64,000 nucleotides of DNA from G963662655 sp963665015 (GTDB taxonomy: Bacteria > Cloacimonadota > Cloacimonadia > Cloacimonadales > JAIOQZ01): assembly GCA_963665015.2 (NCBI GenBank), contig CAXXSY010000004.1, forward strand, positions 1,860,001 through 1,924,000, written 5' to 3'. Below the pieces are notes generated by a model. That model saw only the letters and a program-made list of their open reading frames with translations. It was not told the origin of the DNA and ran no database searches. Below are positions 9,501-17,758 of the stretch, piece by piece. The translations under genes and the position numbers were made by a program. Numbering within the stretch: position 1 is the stretch's first letter; every line of letters starts with the position of its first letter.

Positions 9501-11955
9501 GTAGCGGGTTGATCGTGACGACGTGCTGGTTCTGAGCCGTATCCCCGTTCTGGAGAGCGGTCAGGTTCTTATATACGGTCCCGAGCTTCGCCAGATTGTT
9601 CGACTCGGTGTAGTAGCAGTTGTAGTCGATATTGAGGTCTTCGGACGGTGTGTAGTAGGTTATGTCGAGCACATAATCGTCGATCGAGACCAGGATGTTG
9701 TTCATCAGATCGAGTTCCATATTCGAGTTGTAGAAATAGCACGCTACACTGTTGGATCCATCTACATAGACAGAGTTATTGATAACGGTATAGCCGGTTC
9801 CGCCGAAGGTTATACCCTGGTGGCTGTTCGCGCCGGTCAGGTGGATGACGTTGTTGGCGATCAGGCTGCGTTCATCGCCAAGCTCCATGTTGTAGATCGC
9901 GAAGCCGTTGCCATTGGTGCCATCGACGAACACGCGGTTGCGGAGTATCTGGAGATCGCTGCCGCCGTTGGTCAACACCGCCCAGTAGGTGACACCATTG
10001 AAATCGTTGTTATAGACATAGGCGTTCTTTGTCGTGGGAAGTTCTACGCCTCGGTATTGCCGGGAAAAACTGCAATTCGTGATGGATGCGTCGTCGCCGC
10101 TGATCTGGATCGCTTCCGAGTTTCCAACGAACGTGCAATTGTCGAAATCAATGTACTTCGTATAGGTATAGTCGTACGCCTTCACCGAGAACCGGTGGTA
10201 GGATGAACTCGCCTGGATGGGTGCGGTGAAGGAGCAGTTATCGAATTCGATGTAGCCGTTGAAGCCGGGCATGAGGACAAGGTTGCCGTAGCTTGTCGAT
10301 TCGGTCTCGAAGTTGATGTTCTCGAATGTCATATACTTACAGCGCTTCAACTGGATGATGTAGTTGTTGTTCGCGTTCTGCCCGGAATACTTGATCGTGA
10401 CGTTGTCGCGATCGGCCGGTCGGATGGTCATCTCGTGGTCCCAGCCGATACCGGGAATATGGTGCCACTCGGTTTGTTCGTTGTAAACAGGGTCGATTAG
10501 CTCAACCGTGACAGGTCCATTCACGCCGCGAAATGCGGATTGATAGGCGAAATCCGCGAGTGTGGCGAAGTCTCCGCCGCTACCGACAGTGTAGGTTCCG
10601 TTCAAAGGATTCATCGCGGGGCTGGAAGTGTATTCATATGCGCCGATATCGGGTGCGATGGCGTCACGTGTTTGTCCGTTGATGTCATGGGTGAAACCGA
10701 GCGGAGTACCGAGGTTGTCAAGGCGCGGTGACTCGGTTTCCAGCGCGGTATTGGCGATGAATAAGGGGTGCATGTTGTAGTTGGCGTTACCGCACAGGGC
10801 GTTGAATTCGTCGATTTCGTGGTAGTAGGTGTTCGAGCTCTTGGCGATGTACTGCGAGACGGAATAAATATTGTTGTTGCTGACGATATTGTTGTCGTCT
10901 TCCAATGGATCAATATGGGTCGCGTACATTCCGTAGCCGCCACCGAGGTTGATGAAGTGGTTGTTCTTGGCCACATTATTCGATCCTGAGACGGAGCCTG
11001 CGTTCGATCCGGTATGGGTCGAGGTGACCAGCACGGAGTTGTAATAAGCTCTGGAATTCTCGCAGTTGCCGAGAACCAGTCCGTTCGCTTCCGAGCCGTA
11101 GGAGCCTGAATACCAGTAGTAACCGTTCACGTCGATGACGTTGTTATAGGCCGCGGATTCGTCGCAATAGCTGAGGCTGACACCTGTATCCCAGGCATAG
11201 ACGTAGTTGTTGTGGACCGTCACGTAGTCCGATGCCGAGATCGATATCGCGAGGAACATGTCTTCCATGTGCTCGCCGCTGATCGTTGCGCCGGGGCACT
11301 GTTTGAGCAGGATACCCCAATAGGTTGGGCCGTGGTGGTGATTGTCCATGATTGCCCAATTTCGAAAGCTCGCCAGAGAGCTGGACACATTCATATAGAC
11401 ATGTGCATTGCCATTATAGAATGTGTTTCCCGAGATCGTCACATTGTCGGCCGATGCTTCCGCGCCGGTGATGTAAATTGCCTCGTGATAGCTCGCGGCA
11501 ATATCTTCCTCGTGCTGGAATACACAACCGTTACAGGTTAAATCGTCGGACTCGCCCGAGATGTAGAGGCTGCGGGCGTAGGATCCGGTAGGTTGAAAGG
11601 TAAGACCGTCGATCGTTACCTTCTTGCTGTTAATTATTTTCATGATGCTGTGGTCGTTGCTGTTTGCGTTCGGATTGGTCATCACGACCTCCGAGACCGC
11701 GTCGCTACCGGACGTGATGGTCAGACCGTAAATTGTGTCATCGAAATCCTCGATTTGAAAGGGCCCGGGATAGGTTCCGGGGTTCAGGTCGAAGACTACA
11801 TCGCTGGTCATTTCAAAATCGACCAGTGCGTCGAGCGCGTCGTTAAGGGTTTCGAAGTCCGCGCCGGTTCCGCCGACGGTGTAGGTTCCACCCATCGGAT
11901 CGGCAAACAAAAAGGCTGTTGCGGTGATCAGGATACCGAGTATCAGATATCTCAT
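6595..11955 (-). CDS. Giant secreted right-handed beta-helix protein
   Basis: The 1786-residue exoprotein starts with a signal peptide (about residues 1-19, ending LFADP). It then consists of four similar modules of about 425 residues, each opening with a G-x-YT(I/V)G-x-(G)-x-(F/Y)-x-T(L/I) line, at roughly residues 22, 451, 868 and 1295. Each module continues as dense right-handed parallel beta-helix repeats (many N-N, ITGC and ISGN turns) and closes with a loop resembling D-I-G-A-Y-E. A fibronectin type III domain (about 1705-1786) ends the chain. Such proteins are usually polysaccharide-binding or -cleaving surface proteins, but no catalytic residues can be named. Unlike other exoproteins here, it lacks a C-terminal sorting domain. 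A strong terminator follows directly, so the end is natural. The many plus-strand open frames inside it are shadows. Confidence 0.88.
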   Translation of the reverse strand: MRYLILGILITATAFLFADPMGGTYTVGGTGADFETLNDALDALVDFEMTSDVVFDLNPGTYPGPFQIEDFDDTIYGLTITSGSDAVSEVVMTNPNANSNDHSIMKIINSKKVTIDGLTFQPTGSYARSLYISGESDDLTCNGCVFQHEEDIAASYHEAIYITGAEASADNVTISGNTFYNGNAHVYMNVSSSLASFRNWAIMDNHHHGPTYWGILLKQCPGATISGEHMEDMFLAISISASDYVTVHNNYVYAWDTGVSLSYCDESAAYNNVIDVNGYYWYSGSYGSEANGLVLGNCENSRAYYNSVLVTSTHTGSNAGSVSGSNNVAKNNHFINLGGGYGMYATHIDPLEDDNNIVSNNNIYSVSQYIAKSSNTYYHEIDEFNALCGNANYNMHPLFIANTALETESPRLDNLGTPLGFTHDINGQTRDAIAPDIGAYEYTSSPAMNPLNGTYTVGSGGDFATLADFAYQSAFRGVNGPVTVELIDPVYNEQTEWHHIPGIGWDHEMTIRPADRDNVTIKYSGQNANNNYIIQLKRCKYMTFENINFETESTSYGNLVLMPGFNGYIEFDNCSFTAPIQASSSYHRFSVKAYDYTYTKYIDFDNCTFVGNSEAIQISGDDASITNCSFSRQYRGVELPTTKNAYVYNNDFNGVTYWAVLTNGGSDLQILRNRVFVDGTNGNGFAIYNMELGDERSLIANNVIHLTGANSHQGITFGGTGYTVINNSVYVDGSNSVACYFYNSNMELDLMNNILVSIDDYVLDITYYTPSEDLNIDYNCYYTESNNLAKLGTVYKNLTALQNGDTAQNQHVVTINPLLTEDMHTTSPWLRDVGIHRTEITEDMDGDPRYFAFDIGADQHTGAGIFTHMSGNYTIGETGDYETIDDFVTDLEFLGIEADVTATLAAGTWQGYHVIRDYPRTDSTLTVTITAEPGTTLELDPLNPQQNDNYFFLLKAVNNLTFSGLAFSTLSSSPYSQQIAISGRCENIDIVDCSFNLPTYCSAISSVQGLGDGLTIDNCFFQGGNHGVYLPGANYDSNHYQNVTINSCQFSGMSGPLCLLHVDNLEIAGSIFNQSLSPITVHYSEGDIDIHHNRIFASGYSSTTTSSTLVTIGSIEVAEGNDAKFYNNIINVTDCSCQSLTGLYIGYSDGVSATHNTIVIDNMSYADYGSALSLYNSENSYIINNILSSPAKGYAATVTSCTEVSWMGNTCYASGKYLGKIDNHNYEPYAFMYTQMGEIEGMYADPLPDENGYAQCSWLRERGISISHPYDIDGNPFGNDPCPGATVIEDLGDPIYSSTIIGTGGSYATLNEAIDDMRIRGMAGDITLYVAPGTYDPVEIKYIPNMVGSTLTIRNQSANPVVFRSNPTGTDDNWGIKLLNCYNLTLEGLEFESLNTSYANGVVIDRYTKNVEITGCSFSTELSSTSSSNVSAIYGYGTPFDGIRVQNCDITNMGYGVFIYGATASPVDNTGLEILYNTIDNVYLGIKGYFWLDAAVNGNRITGCRGYGMHIEDSDQLEIANNVVYSTGSIGILLDDILNTEHEQMIYNNYIEMSGTTNVALRLTDTVNAHVAFNTLRMNTAHSNSVGFQQLYGCSGLTWVNNIVLGGMIAPVELYNMNDVADIHHNLTHSDGAYVRINGTDITTISGYQSTTGDVTTLLMDPGLGEGYYTLASSNAINSGVPFEGIEFDIEGNPRTDPDRGCWEYSIMGLDTPQNVLISIDEDNGMIDINWEAVNGAGAYRVYMNTLPAENGWTTQTTTATSIQIPIADGYRFFKITALDSARTRR

Positions 11956-12166
11956 AAATTCCTCTCTTTTATCGTATTAATGAATTCAATTTCAGGCATT
12001 ATCTCAAAAAAAGCCAACCCACATTTTAGATGACAGATATAGAGTCAAGGGAAAAAGAGGTGTTTGATCGGTCCGGCTTGAATGTTGTTCAGTGTGGGGC
12101 ATGTATCTTCAGTTATAGGTTTAAAAAGGTACTGCGGGTTAAGGCAATATTATGAATGAGACAGGC

Positions 12167-12949
12167 TCAAAAAGAGGTTTCGGGAACGACGGCTGTGCCT
12201 GAAGCGATATCCCGGATCACCACCGATGCCGCCCACATGCCCATGATGGCCGGAAGGTATCCGACCGTACCGAGTGTGCCGCGCTTTCGTCCGCGATCGA
12301 CTTCCCATTCGGCTTCGGAGCCGGCGTCGTGATCGTGCTGCGGCTGCGGTTTCTCCGTGGAATAGATAACCGGAATGCCGGTCTCGATTCCACGCCGTTT
12401 CAGGTATTTTCGTACGCGTCGCGCCAGAGGGCAGATGGTGGATTTCGACAGATCGCTTTGGCGGATTTTGGACGGATCGAGTTTCCCACCCGCGCCCATG
12501 ACGGATATGACGGGAATCCCGAGATTGTAAGCGTCTTCGAGCAATCCCGTTTTGGGTCCGAGGCTGTCGATGGCGTCGATGATGTAGTCGAGTTTGGGCA
12601 AAATGCGCTCGCGCAAAGGCTGATCGCAGAAATCGATGTGTGTCTCGATTCTCGCGTCGGGATTGATGTCGAGGATGCGCTGCTTCAGGGCCTCGGTCTT
12701 GTGCATGCCAACGGTGCTGTGCAGCGCGGTGAGCTGCCGGTTGATGTTGGATGGCTTGACGCGGTCGAAATCGACCAGCACGAATCCGCCGACGCCGGTT
12801 CGGGCGAGCATCTCCGCGGCATAGGTGCCCACGCCGCCGAGTCCCATCACGCCCACGGAGGAACTTTTTAACCGATCGATCGCATCCTCGCCGAGGAGAA
12901 GCGATGTCCGTTGCCAGATTTCTTGTTTCGGGCATGGGGTAGAGGTCAT
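12167..12949 (-). CDS. tcdA: tRNA threonylcarbamoyladenosine dehydratase
   Basis: This is an E1-like ATP-dependent enzyme that cyclises t6A37 to ct6A37 in tRNAs. The nucleotide-binding glycine-rich motif VGVMGLGGVGTYAAEML (about residues 31-48) is followed by the Asp-containing VLVDFDRVKPSNINRQLTA line typical of the ThiF/E1 superfamily and the IDAIDSLGPKTGLL segment of TcdA. The 260-residue length is normal. The ATG overlaps the tatD stop by four bases, so the pair is coupled. About 200 bases without a gene separate it from the beta-helix start. No catalytic cysteine or sulfur-carrier partner is nearby, which argues against ThiF or MoeB. Confidence 0.9.
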   Translation of the reverse strand: MTSTPCPKQEIWQRTSLLLGEDAIDRLKSSSVGVMGLGGVGTYAAEMLARTGVGGFVLVDFDRVKPSNINRQLTALHSTVGMHKTEALKQRILDINPDARIETHIDFCDQPLRERILPKLDYIIDAIDSLGPKTGLLEDAYNLGIPVISVMGAGGKLDPSKIRQSDLSKSTICPLARRVRKYLKRRGIETGIPVIYSTEKPQPQHDHDAGSEAEWEVDRGRKRGTLGTVGYLPAIMGMWAASVVIRDIASGTAVVPETSF

Positions 12950-13704
12950 AATCCAAAAGTCTCCTGTATGTTCCGACGCTGGATGTCCATGACGGTTTCC
13001 ACGGATTTTCCGGTCATCGAGGCGATCCGATTGCCGATCAAAGGAAGATGCAGCGGCGTGAAATTTTTACCATCGATATACGACGGCTTCTGATAGGGTG
13101 CGTCCGTTTCGACGAGAAAGTATCCTGACTGAACGATTTCCCGGACGGTGTCGATCCGGCTGTCACGACTGGTGATTCTGCCGCCGATCGAGACGAGCAA
13201 TCCGCGTTCACGGTACTGCCTGAAAAGCTCGCTTGAGCCGTTGAAACCATGGACACAACCGCGGATACCGGGGAAGTTCTGTAGAATCCGGAAAAGCTCG
13301 TTGTGACGTTTGACGATATGGAACACGACCGGCAGGTCGAATTGCCGCGCCAGGTCGAGCTGCATCTTCAAGAGCTTCTCCTGATGCTCGGGGGTTTGCT
13401 TGCGCACGTCGAGTCCGATCTCGCCGATACCGATAATCTCCTTCCGCTCGCAAAGCGCGACCAGCGAATCGAAATCGTCGATCGTGCTCTTCTCGTAGTA
13501 GGGATGGATTCCGGCTGTCCAGCGGATACGTGGATTATCAAGTTTGCGATGGAATTCGTATTCGGCTTGGCACAGCGCGGACGAGATAAAACCGCCGATT
13601 TGCGGTGGATGTGTATAATCCGTGAAATCGACGGGTTGCATCCGGTCATCCGCCAGATGACAGTGCGCATCGATCCATCCGTCCGTAAAACATTCGTTTG
13701 CCAT
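12946..13704 (-). CDS. TatD-family metal-dependent hydrolase
   Basis: A TIM-barrel hydrolase of 252 residues. The metal ligands are visible as IDAHCHL near the N-terminus, a GEIGLD segment, the His in FHIVKRH, and VETDAPY near the C-terminus. TatD-like enzymes are reported as 3'-5' DNases or as D-aminoacyl-related hydrolases; which applies here is not shown. The start at 13704 was chosen over an upstream ATG at 13764 because GAGGAC lies seven bases before it, and because the longer form would begin inside the preceding cheB-cheR gene. It is coupled to tcdA through an ATGA overlap. Confidence 0.88.
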   Translation of the reverse strand: MANECFTDGWIDAHCHLADDRMQPVDFTDYTHPPQIGGFISSALCQAEYEFHRKLDNPRIRWTAGIHPYYEKSTIDDFDSLVALCERKEIIGIGEIGLDVRKQTPEHQEKLLKMQLDLARQFDLPVVFHIVKRHNELFRILQNFPGIRGCVHGFNGSSELFRQYRERGLLVSIGGRITSRDSRIDTVREIVQSGYFLVETDAPYQKPSYIDGKNFTPLHLPLIGNRIASMTGKSVETVMDIQRRNIQETFGL

Positions 13705-13760
13705 ACAGTCCTCATGTATCGGACAAATGAACTGAAACGGGAGACTGCGGCAAGGATTTT

Positions 13761-15635
13761 TCAACCGTGCGTGACAATTTCCTTGAAGGTGATCAGGTAC
13801 AATGGGTTCTCCAGCGACGGGAATGCAATCGGGGTCCCCGTCATGCGAAGCAGCTTCCCCTGATATTCAATCGAGCCGTGAGCCTTTTTACCCTCGATCT
13901 CGCAAGTCTTCTGAAGCGCTTTGAGCGTTTCCTTCAGTGGCTCGTCGATGATCTCCACCAGGTAGGGAGGATCGCCGTTCTTCGCATGTCCAAAATACCT
14001 CTTGCCACCGTTCCAGGTGCTGATCAGACGACCGTCCTGATCGACCAGAACCGACGGAGGCTGCGTTTCCGTGATGATGGCTTTCAGCAGTTGCCTGCCG
14101 AGGACTTCCATACCAGGCGGCTTGTAGTGCGGGTCGGTTTCAGTCTCTTCAACAGGTTCTTCTTCGTGTTGCCGCTCGACCGGTTTGAAAACTTTCCAGG
14201 TAGCGTCCACGGTCTCGAAGAGGTCCCCTTCGTCGCCGGCGGATTCACCCGAGCCGAGTACAAGAAATCCGGAGGGTTTGAGCGAATCGTTGAGCTTCGT
14301 AAGCAGCTTTTTACGCGTATCGTGCTTCAGCGTGCGCATCAGGTAGCGGCAGGCGATCAGATCGATATCCTGAATCGGGAATTGCGTGATGACGTTGTGC
14401 TTCTGGAACATGACCAGGTTCCGGAGCTCCTCGCCGACGCTGAAGCATCCGTCCTCATCGACGAAGTAGGTCAGCAGGTAATCCTCATCGACATCCGCGA
14501 AAATCCCCTCGGGGTATGTTCCCTTCCGGGCGAGATTGAGCGCGTCTTCGTCCAGGTCGGTCGCGTAGAGCATCACGTCGCGGGATTTGTCCTGCATGGC
14601 TTCGAGCAGCAGGATGCCGAGGGAGTAGGCTTCCTCGCCGGTGGAACACCCGATGACCCATACCCGGATTGGTTCCTTCTCGCTTTTCGATTCGAATATT
14701 GCGGGTAGAACCTCGTTTTCGAGGTAGTCGAACGCACCGTAATCACGGAAGAATCGCGTTGTGGTCATCAGGAAATCTTTGCGCAGGAGGCGAACTTCAG
14801 CGCTGCTTTCTTGCAGATGCTCTACGTACTGCTCCATCGTCTTGCAGTGGCACATGCTCATGTGGCGCTCGATTTTGCGCTCGATGAATTTCGGCTTGTA
14901 GTGCGAGAAATCGATACCCTCGTGGTCGAGAAGAATCTCCATGACGCGCGTGAACCAGTTGATCCCTCTTTTTCGGTCGCTCTCATCGACGATACCGTGG
15001 ATTCCCCTGCGCTGATTGACATAGCGGAGCAGGTGTTCCGGCATCTCGCGCGGCGGTATGATGTAGTCGAACAGATCGGTCTTGAATGCGTCGCATGGGG
15101 TGTCGCACGGCGAACACGATTGATCGTTGATCATGATCATACCGCCGTTCGCCTTGATGGCGTTGCAGCCTTGCGCGCCGTCCGTCGAATTATCGGAGAG
15201 CAGAATTGAAATCGCGTTTTCCCGAAAATTCTCCGCCAGGGAGCAGAGGAAGCAATCAACGTGGTGCAGGGTCTCCCGGTTGCTCGTATCGGGCAGAACC
15301 TTGAATCGGTTCCCTTCGATCAAGGGCGTCATGTCGGGCTGGATGTGGTAAAAATGATTCGGTTCGATCTCGACGCCGTCCTTGATCTCGACGATCCGGT
15401 CACTGTCGAACTTGCCCATGAGCTCGATCATGATACCTTTGTTATCCTGCAATACGGGCTGCACGAGTACGTAGGACAATCCGGTGTTGACCGGCAGTTC
15501 TTTTATAAAGGATTCGAGGTGCCTTACACAATGATTGGTCACCCCTATTCCGACAACATACAATTCATTGCTTGCTATTCCGCTGGGCTCGACGCGGGAT
15601 GCAACACTCCCGGCACACGAGTCGATTGAAACCAT
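13761..15635 (-). CDS. CheB-CheR-PAS fusion with degenerate methylesterase site
   Basis: Residues 23-207 align with a CheB methylesterase. The nucleophile serine position reads T33 (VGIGVTNHC in place of IGAS-x-GG) and the catalytic histidine position reads P60 (LVQPV in place of QH), while the aspartate remains (D152, STDG). Residues 230-490 are a CheR methyltransferase with TTTRFFRD (291-298) and the SAM motif GCSTGEEAYS (330-339); the usual CRN near residue 430 reads CRY. A PAS-like domain (about 520-620) ends the protein. It has no transmembrane segment. GGGAGG sits four bases before the ATG. There are no chemoreceptor or other chemotaxis genes nearby. I infer a signalling methyltransferase whose CheB part only senses or binds. 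Confidence 0.87.
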   Translation of the reverse strand: MVSIDSCAGSVASRVEPSGIASNELYVVGIGVTNHCVRHLESFIKELPVNTGLSYVLVQPVLQDNKGIMIELMGKFDSDRIVEIKDGVEIEPNHFYHIQPDMTPLIEGNRFKVLPDTSNRETLHHVDCFLCSLAENFRENAISILLSDNSTDGAQGCNAIKANGGMIMINDQSCSPCDTPCDAFKTDLFDYIIPPREMPEHLLRYVNQRRGIHGIVDESDRKRGINWFTRVMEILLDHEGIDFSHYKPKFIERKIERHMSMCHCKTMEQYVEHLQESSAEVRLLRKDFLMTTTRFFRDYGAFDYLENEVLPAIFESKSEKEPIRVWVIGCSTGEEAYSLGILLLEAMQDKSRDVMLYATDLDEDALNLARKGTYPEGIFADVDEDYLLTYFVDEDGCFSVGEELRNLVMFQKHNVITQFPIQDIDLIACRYLMRTLKHDTRKKLLTKLNDSLKPSGFLVLGSGESAGDEGDLFETVDATWKVFKPVERQHEEEPVEETETDPHYKPPGMEVLGRQLLKAIITETQPPSVLVDQDGRLISTWNGGKRYFGHAKNGDPPYLVEIIDEPLKETLKALQKTCEIEGKKAHGSIEYQGKLLRMTGTPIAFPSLENPLYLITFKEIVTHG

Positions 15636-15731
15636 TTAACCTCCCGACAAACTGAATACAATAAAATGATATTGAAAAACACCGGGATGTCAAACGGAAG
15701 CAACGATTTAAGTGTATGTTTTACGTGAAGA

Positions 15732-15769
15732 TATTGGGGGAGCAGAAGGATATCTCTGCTCCCCGCAAT
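15732..15769 (-). terminator. Hairpin downstream of pckA
   Basis: A 10-bp inverted repeat GGGGAGCAGA/TCTGCTCCCC (15737-15764), extended by ATTG/CAAT, lies about 50 bases after the pckA stop. The T-run is poor on either strand, so termination may be inefficient or the element may stabilise RNA. The rest of 15636-15816 shows nothing. Confidence 0.5.
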
Positions 15770-15816
15770 TGTTTATTGAATTAGATTAAATTTGAACCCA
15801 AATTAATGAATCAGGT

Positions 15817-17553
15817 TCATTTGTCAAAGCTTGTCTGAAGAACTCTCTCCAGATTGCTCAACAGATACGGTTTCTGGGTCAGATCGGAGGAAATCAGGAA
15901 CTGTCTTCTCTGCGCGAAACGATCGCGGATCAAGTGGTTGTAATCGTCGATATTCACACGCGTACGCGGATTATAGCGATCGTAGTATCCCGGAAGCGCC
16001 TTATCGACCGATTCTTTCGTCGGGATCAGGATACCCTGGATTGCGCTCCATTCTTCCCACTCGAGTTTGTCGGTGAGGATCATGGTTTGCAGCATGAGGG
16101 AGGTTTTGAGCGGGATCGATTCGAGATCGTCCTCGGAAGTCTTCCAGTAACCGCGGGAGTTGAAGGCATAGACGTCCGCGCCGTTATCGATCACGTTCAG
16201 GAACGACTCGACGTCTTTGTAGAGTTCATACACGCGGAAAGGATTGGCGAAGGGTTCGAAGACCAGCTTCTTGAGCTCTTCTTCGGTGACGTTTTCGGCG
16301 CGGTTGCGCTTGGTGATGAGGCATGCGCCCATGGCCACCGCGAGATGGCGATCGCTGAACTTGACCACCGGCGGCAGGATGATGTCTTTCATCAGCCAGC
16401 ATAACGCCTGCGGGAAGGAACAACGATTGACATAGTCTCCAAGAAGGTCGCGGTCAAGCAGCGCTCTTCCGTTGCCCTGACGCAGATCGAGCCCGACGGG
16501 GATGTTCTTGCCGTCGATATTGATGATGGCATGATTCATCAAGCTGATGGCGTATTTCCAGTCCGGATGATCTGGCGGACGACTGTCGGTCTTGTCGAAT
16601 AGCGAGGGTTCCCAGACGCGGCAGACCTTCTCTTCGGTGTCGATCTGGAAGGCGTCGTCGTGCAGCACCACTTTCTTGAATCCTTCGGGTAGGGTGCCTT
16701 CGTTGTCGTGGCTGTTGGTGTGCGAGGATTTTCCAGTACCGGACAGCCCGTAAAACGCGATCGAGCGTTTGCCGAGTTTGTGGTATTGCTCTTCGGCGCA
16801 CTGGGTGAAATCGATTTCCTTGATTCCGCCGTGGCAGGCAGCCATTCCAAGCCGCATACCGGATGTCCACGCCAGTGTGAGCGTGCCTTTCTTCCGTTCA
16901 CCGAAGTAGCGCATACCGAGGTTGATGATCACGTTGTGTTTCTCGTCAACCAGCGCGAGTTGCGGTGCTCCTACGTTTTGATAATACGAATCGTTGCATG
17001 TCCATTCGTTGAACGCGACGATAATAATGTCTTGAATGGGAAGCTTCTTGCTCGCTGCGTACTGCTCGGCGATATCCGAATAGGGCATGAAATTGACGAG
17101 CCAGTTGAACACGTTCATGGCGTCCGATTCGGTGGTCACGAAATGCGCCTTGATCATCAGATCGCCGTCCAGACCGAGGACGCCTTCGGCGCGGATCAGC
17201 TTCTGCTGCTCGAGCTGGAAAATGGCTTCGCGAAGATCGCCTTCCACCTTGTTCCGCTCCAGCTCGCCCATGCGGTTGTAGAAGCGGCGTGCCTTCGCGG
17301 TACGACCGATAATCTTACCGTGGCAGTCGTCGAGCACCTTCGCGCCCTTGGGAAGTCCGAGAACTTCCGCTGCCTGCGGATATATATCGAGGTCCGTCTC
17401 GAAGACGCCCGGCTGTTTGCGCGCCAGCTCATACGCCTCCGCGGTCGTGACCTTTCGCACTTTGGGGTTCCATAAAACTGTCTCGGCAATTGCTCGTACA
17501 CGTGAAATGTCGGATAGATCGGTGTAGTACTCGAAACTTGACTTACTCGCCAT
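15817..17553 (-). CDS. pckA: Phosphoenolpyruvate carboxykinase (ATP)
   Basis: The enzyme converts oxaloacetate and ATP to PEP, CO2 and ADP, or runs in reverse in fermenters. The P-loop kinase motif FYGLSGTGKSSHT (P-loop at about 269-276) and the following LHDDAFQ metal/nucleotide line are the ATP-type PEPCK signature. The TSGMRLGMAACHGG segment and an arginine-rich C-terminus complete the fold. It diverges from the E. coli type (LHDDAFQ in place of IGDDEH) and is somewhat longer. Two adjacent ATGs exist. I chose the second because GGAGGA touches the first and is correctly spaced only for the second. About 200 bases upstream hold no gene. Its direction in this organism cannot be told from sequence. 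Confidence 0.91.
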   Translation of the reverse strand: MASKSSFEYYTDLSDISRVRAIAETVLWNPKVRKVTTAEAYELARKQPGVFETDLDIYPQAAEVLGLPKGAKVLDDCHGKIIGRTAKARRFYNRMGELERNKVEGDLREAIFQLEQQKLIRAEGVLGLDGDLMIKAHFVTTESDAMNVFNWLVNFMPYSDIAEQYAASKKLPIQDIIIVAFNEWTCNDSYYQNVGAPQLALVDEKHNVIINLGMRYFGERKKGTLTLAWTSGMRLGMAACHGGIKEIDFTQCAEEQYHKLGKRSIAFYGLSGTGKSSHTNSHDNEGTLPEGFKKVVLHDDAFQIDTEEKVCRVWEPSLFDKTDSRPPDHPDWKYAISLMNHAIINIDGKNIPVGLDLRQGNGRALLDRDLLGDYVNRCSFPQALCWLMKDIILPPVVKFSDRHLAVAMGACLITKRNRAENVTEEELKKLVFEPFANPFRVYELYKDVESFLNVIDNGADVYAFNSRGYWKTSEDDLESIPLKTSLMLQTMILTDKLEWEEWSAIQGILIPTKESVDKALPGYYDRYNPRTRVNIDDYNHLIRDRFAQRRQFLISSDLTQKPYLLSNLERVLQTSFDK

Positions 17554-17758
17554 CATTCCTCCGGGATATTGAATAATGAATGTGCTATGGATTGAAAAGC
17601 AAACGATTTCGTCAATAGAATTTACAACCTTTTGCTCCTTGTGTGACTGTATGGAATGTTAACGATGAGGAGGGTTCGTGCGTAAAGTATTGTTAAACAT
17701 GAGATAAGCTGTGCGATTGGGCGAATATTGTATTGATGCTTGCCGCGTAGAAAAATGT

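Noticed and set aside
9523..10206. Plus-strand open frame of 227 codons in the beta-helix gene
   Set aside because: Val/Asp-rich shadow translation opposite a gene with regular repeats; several similar shadows lie along the same gene.
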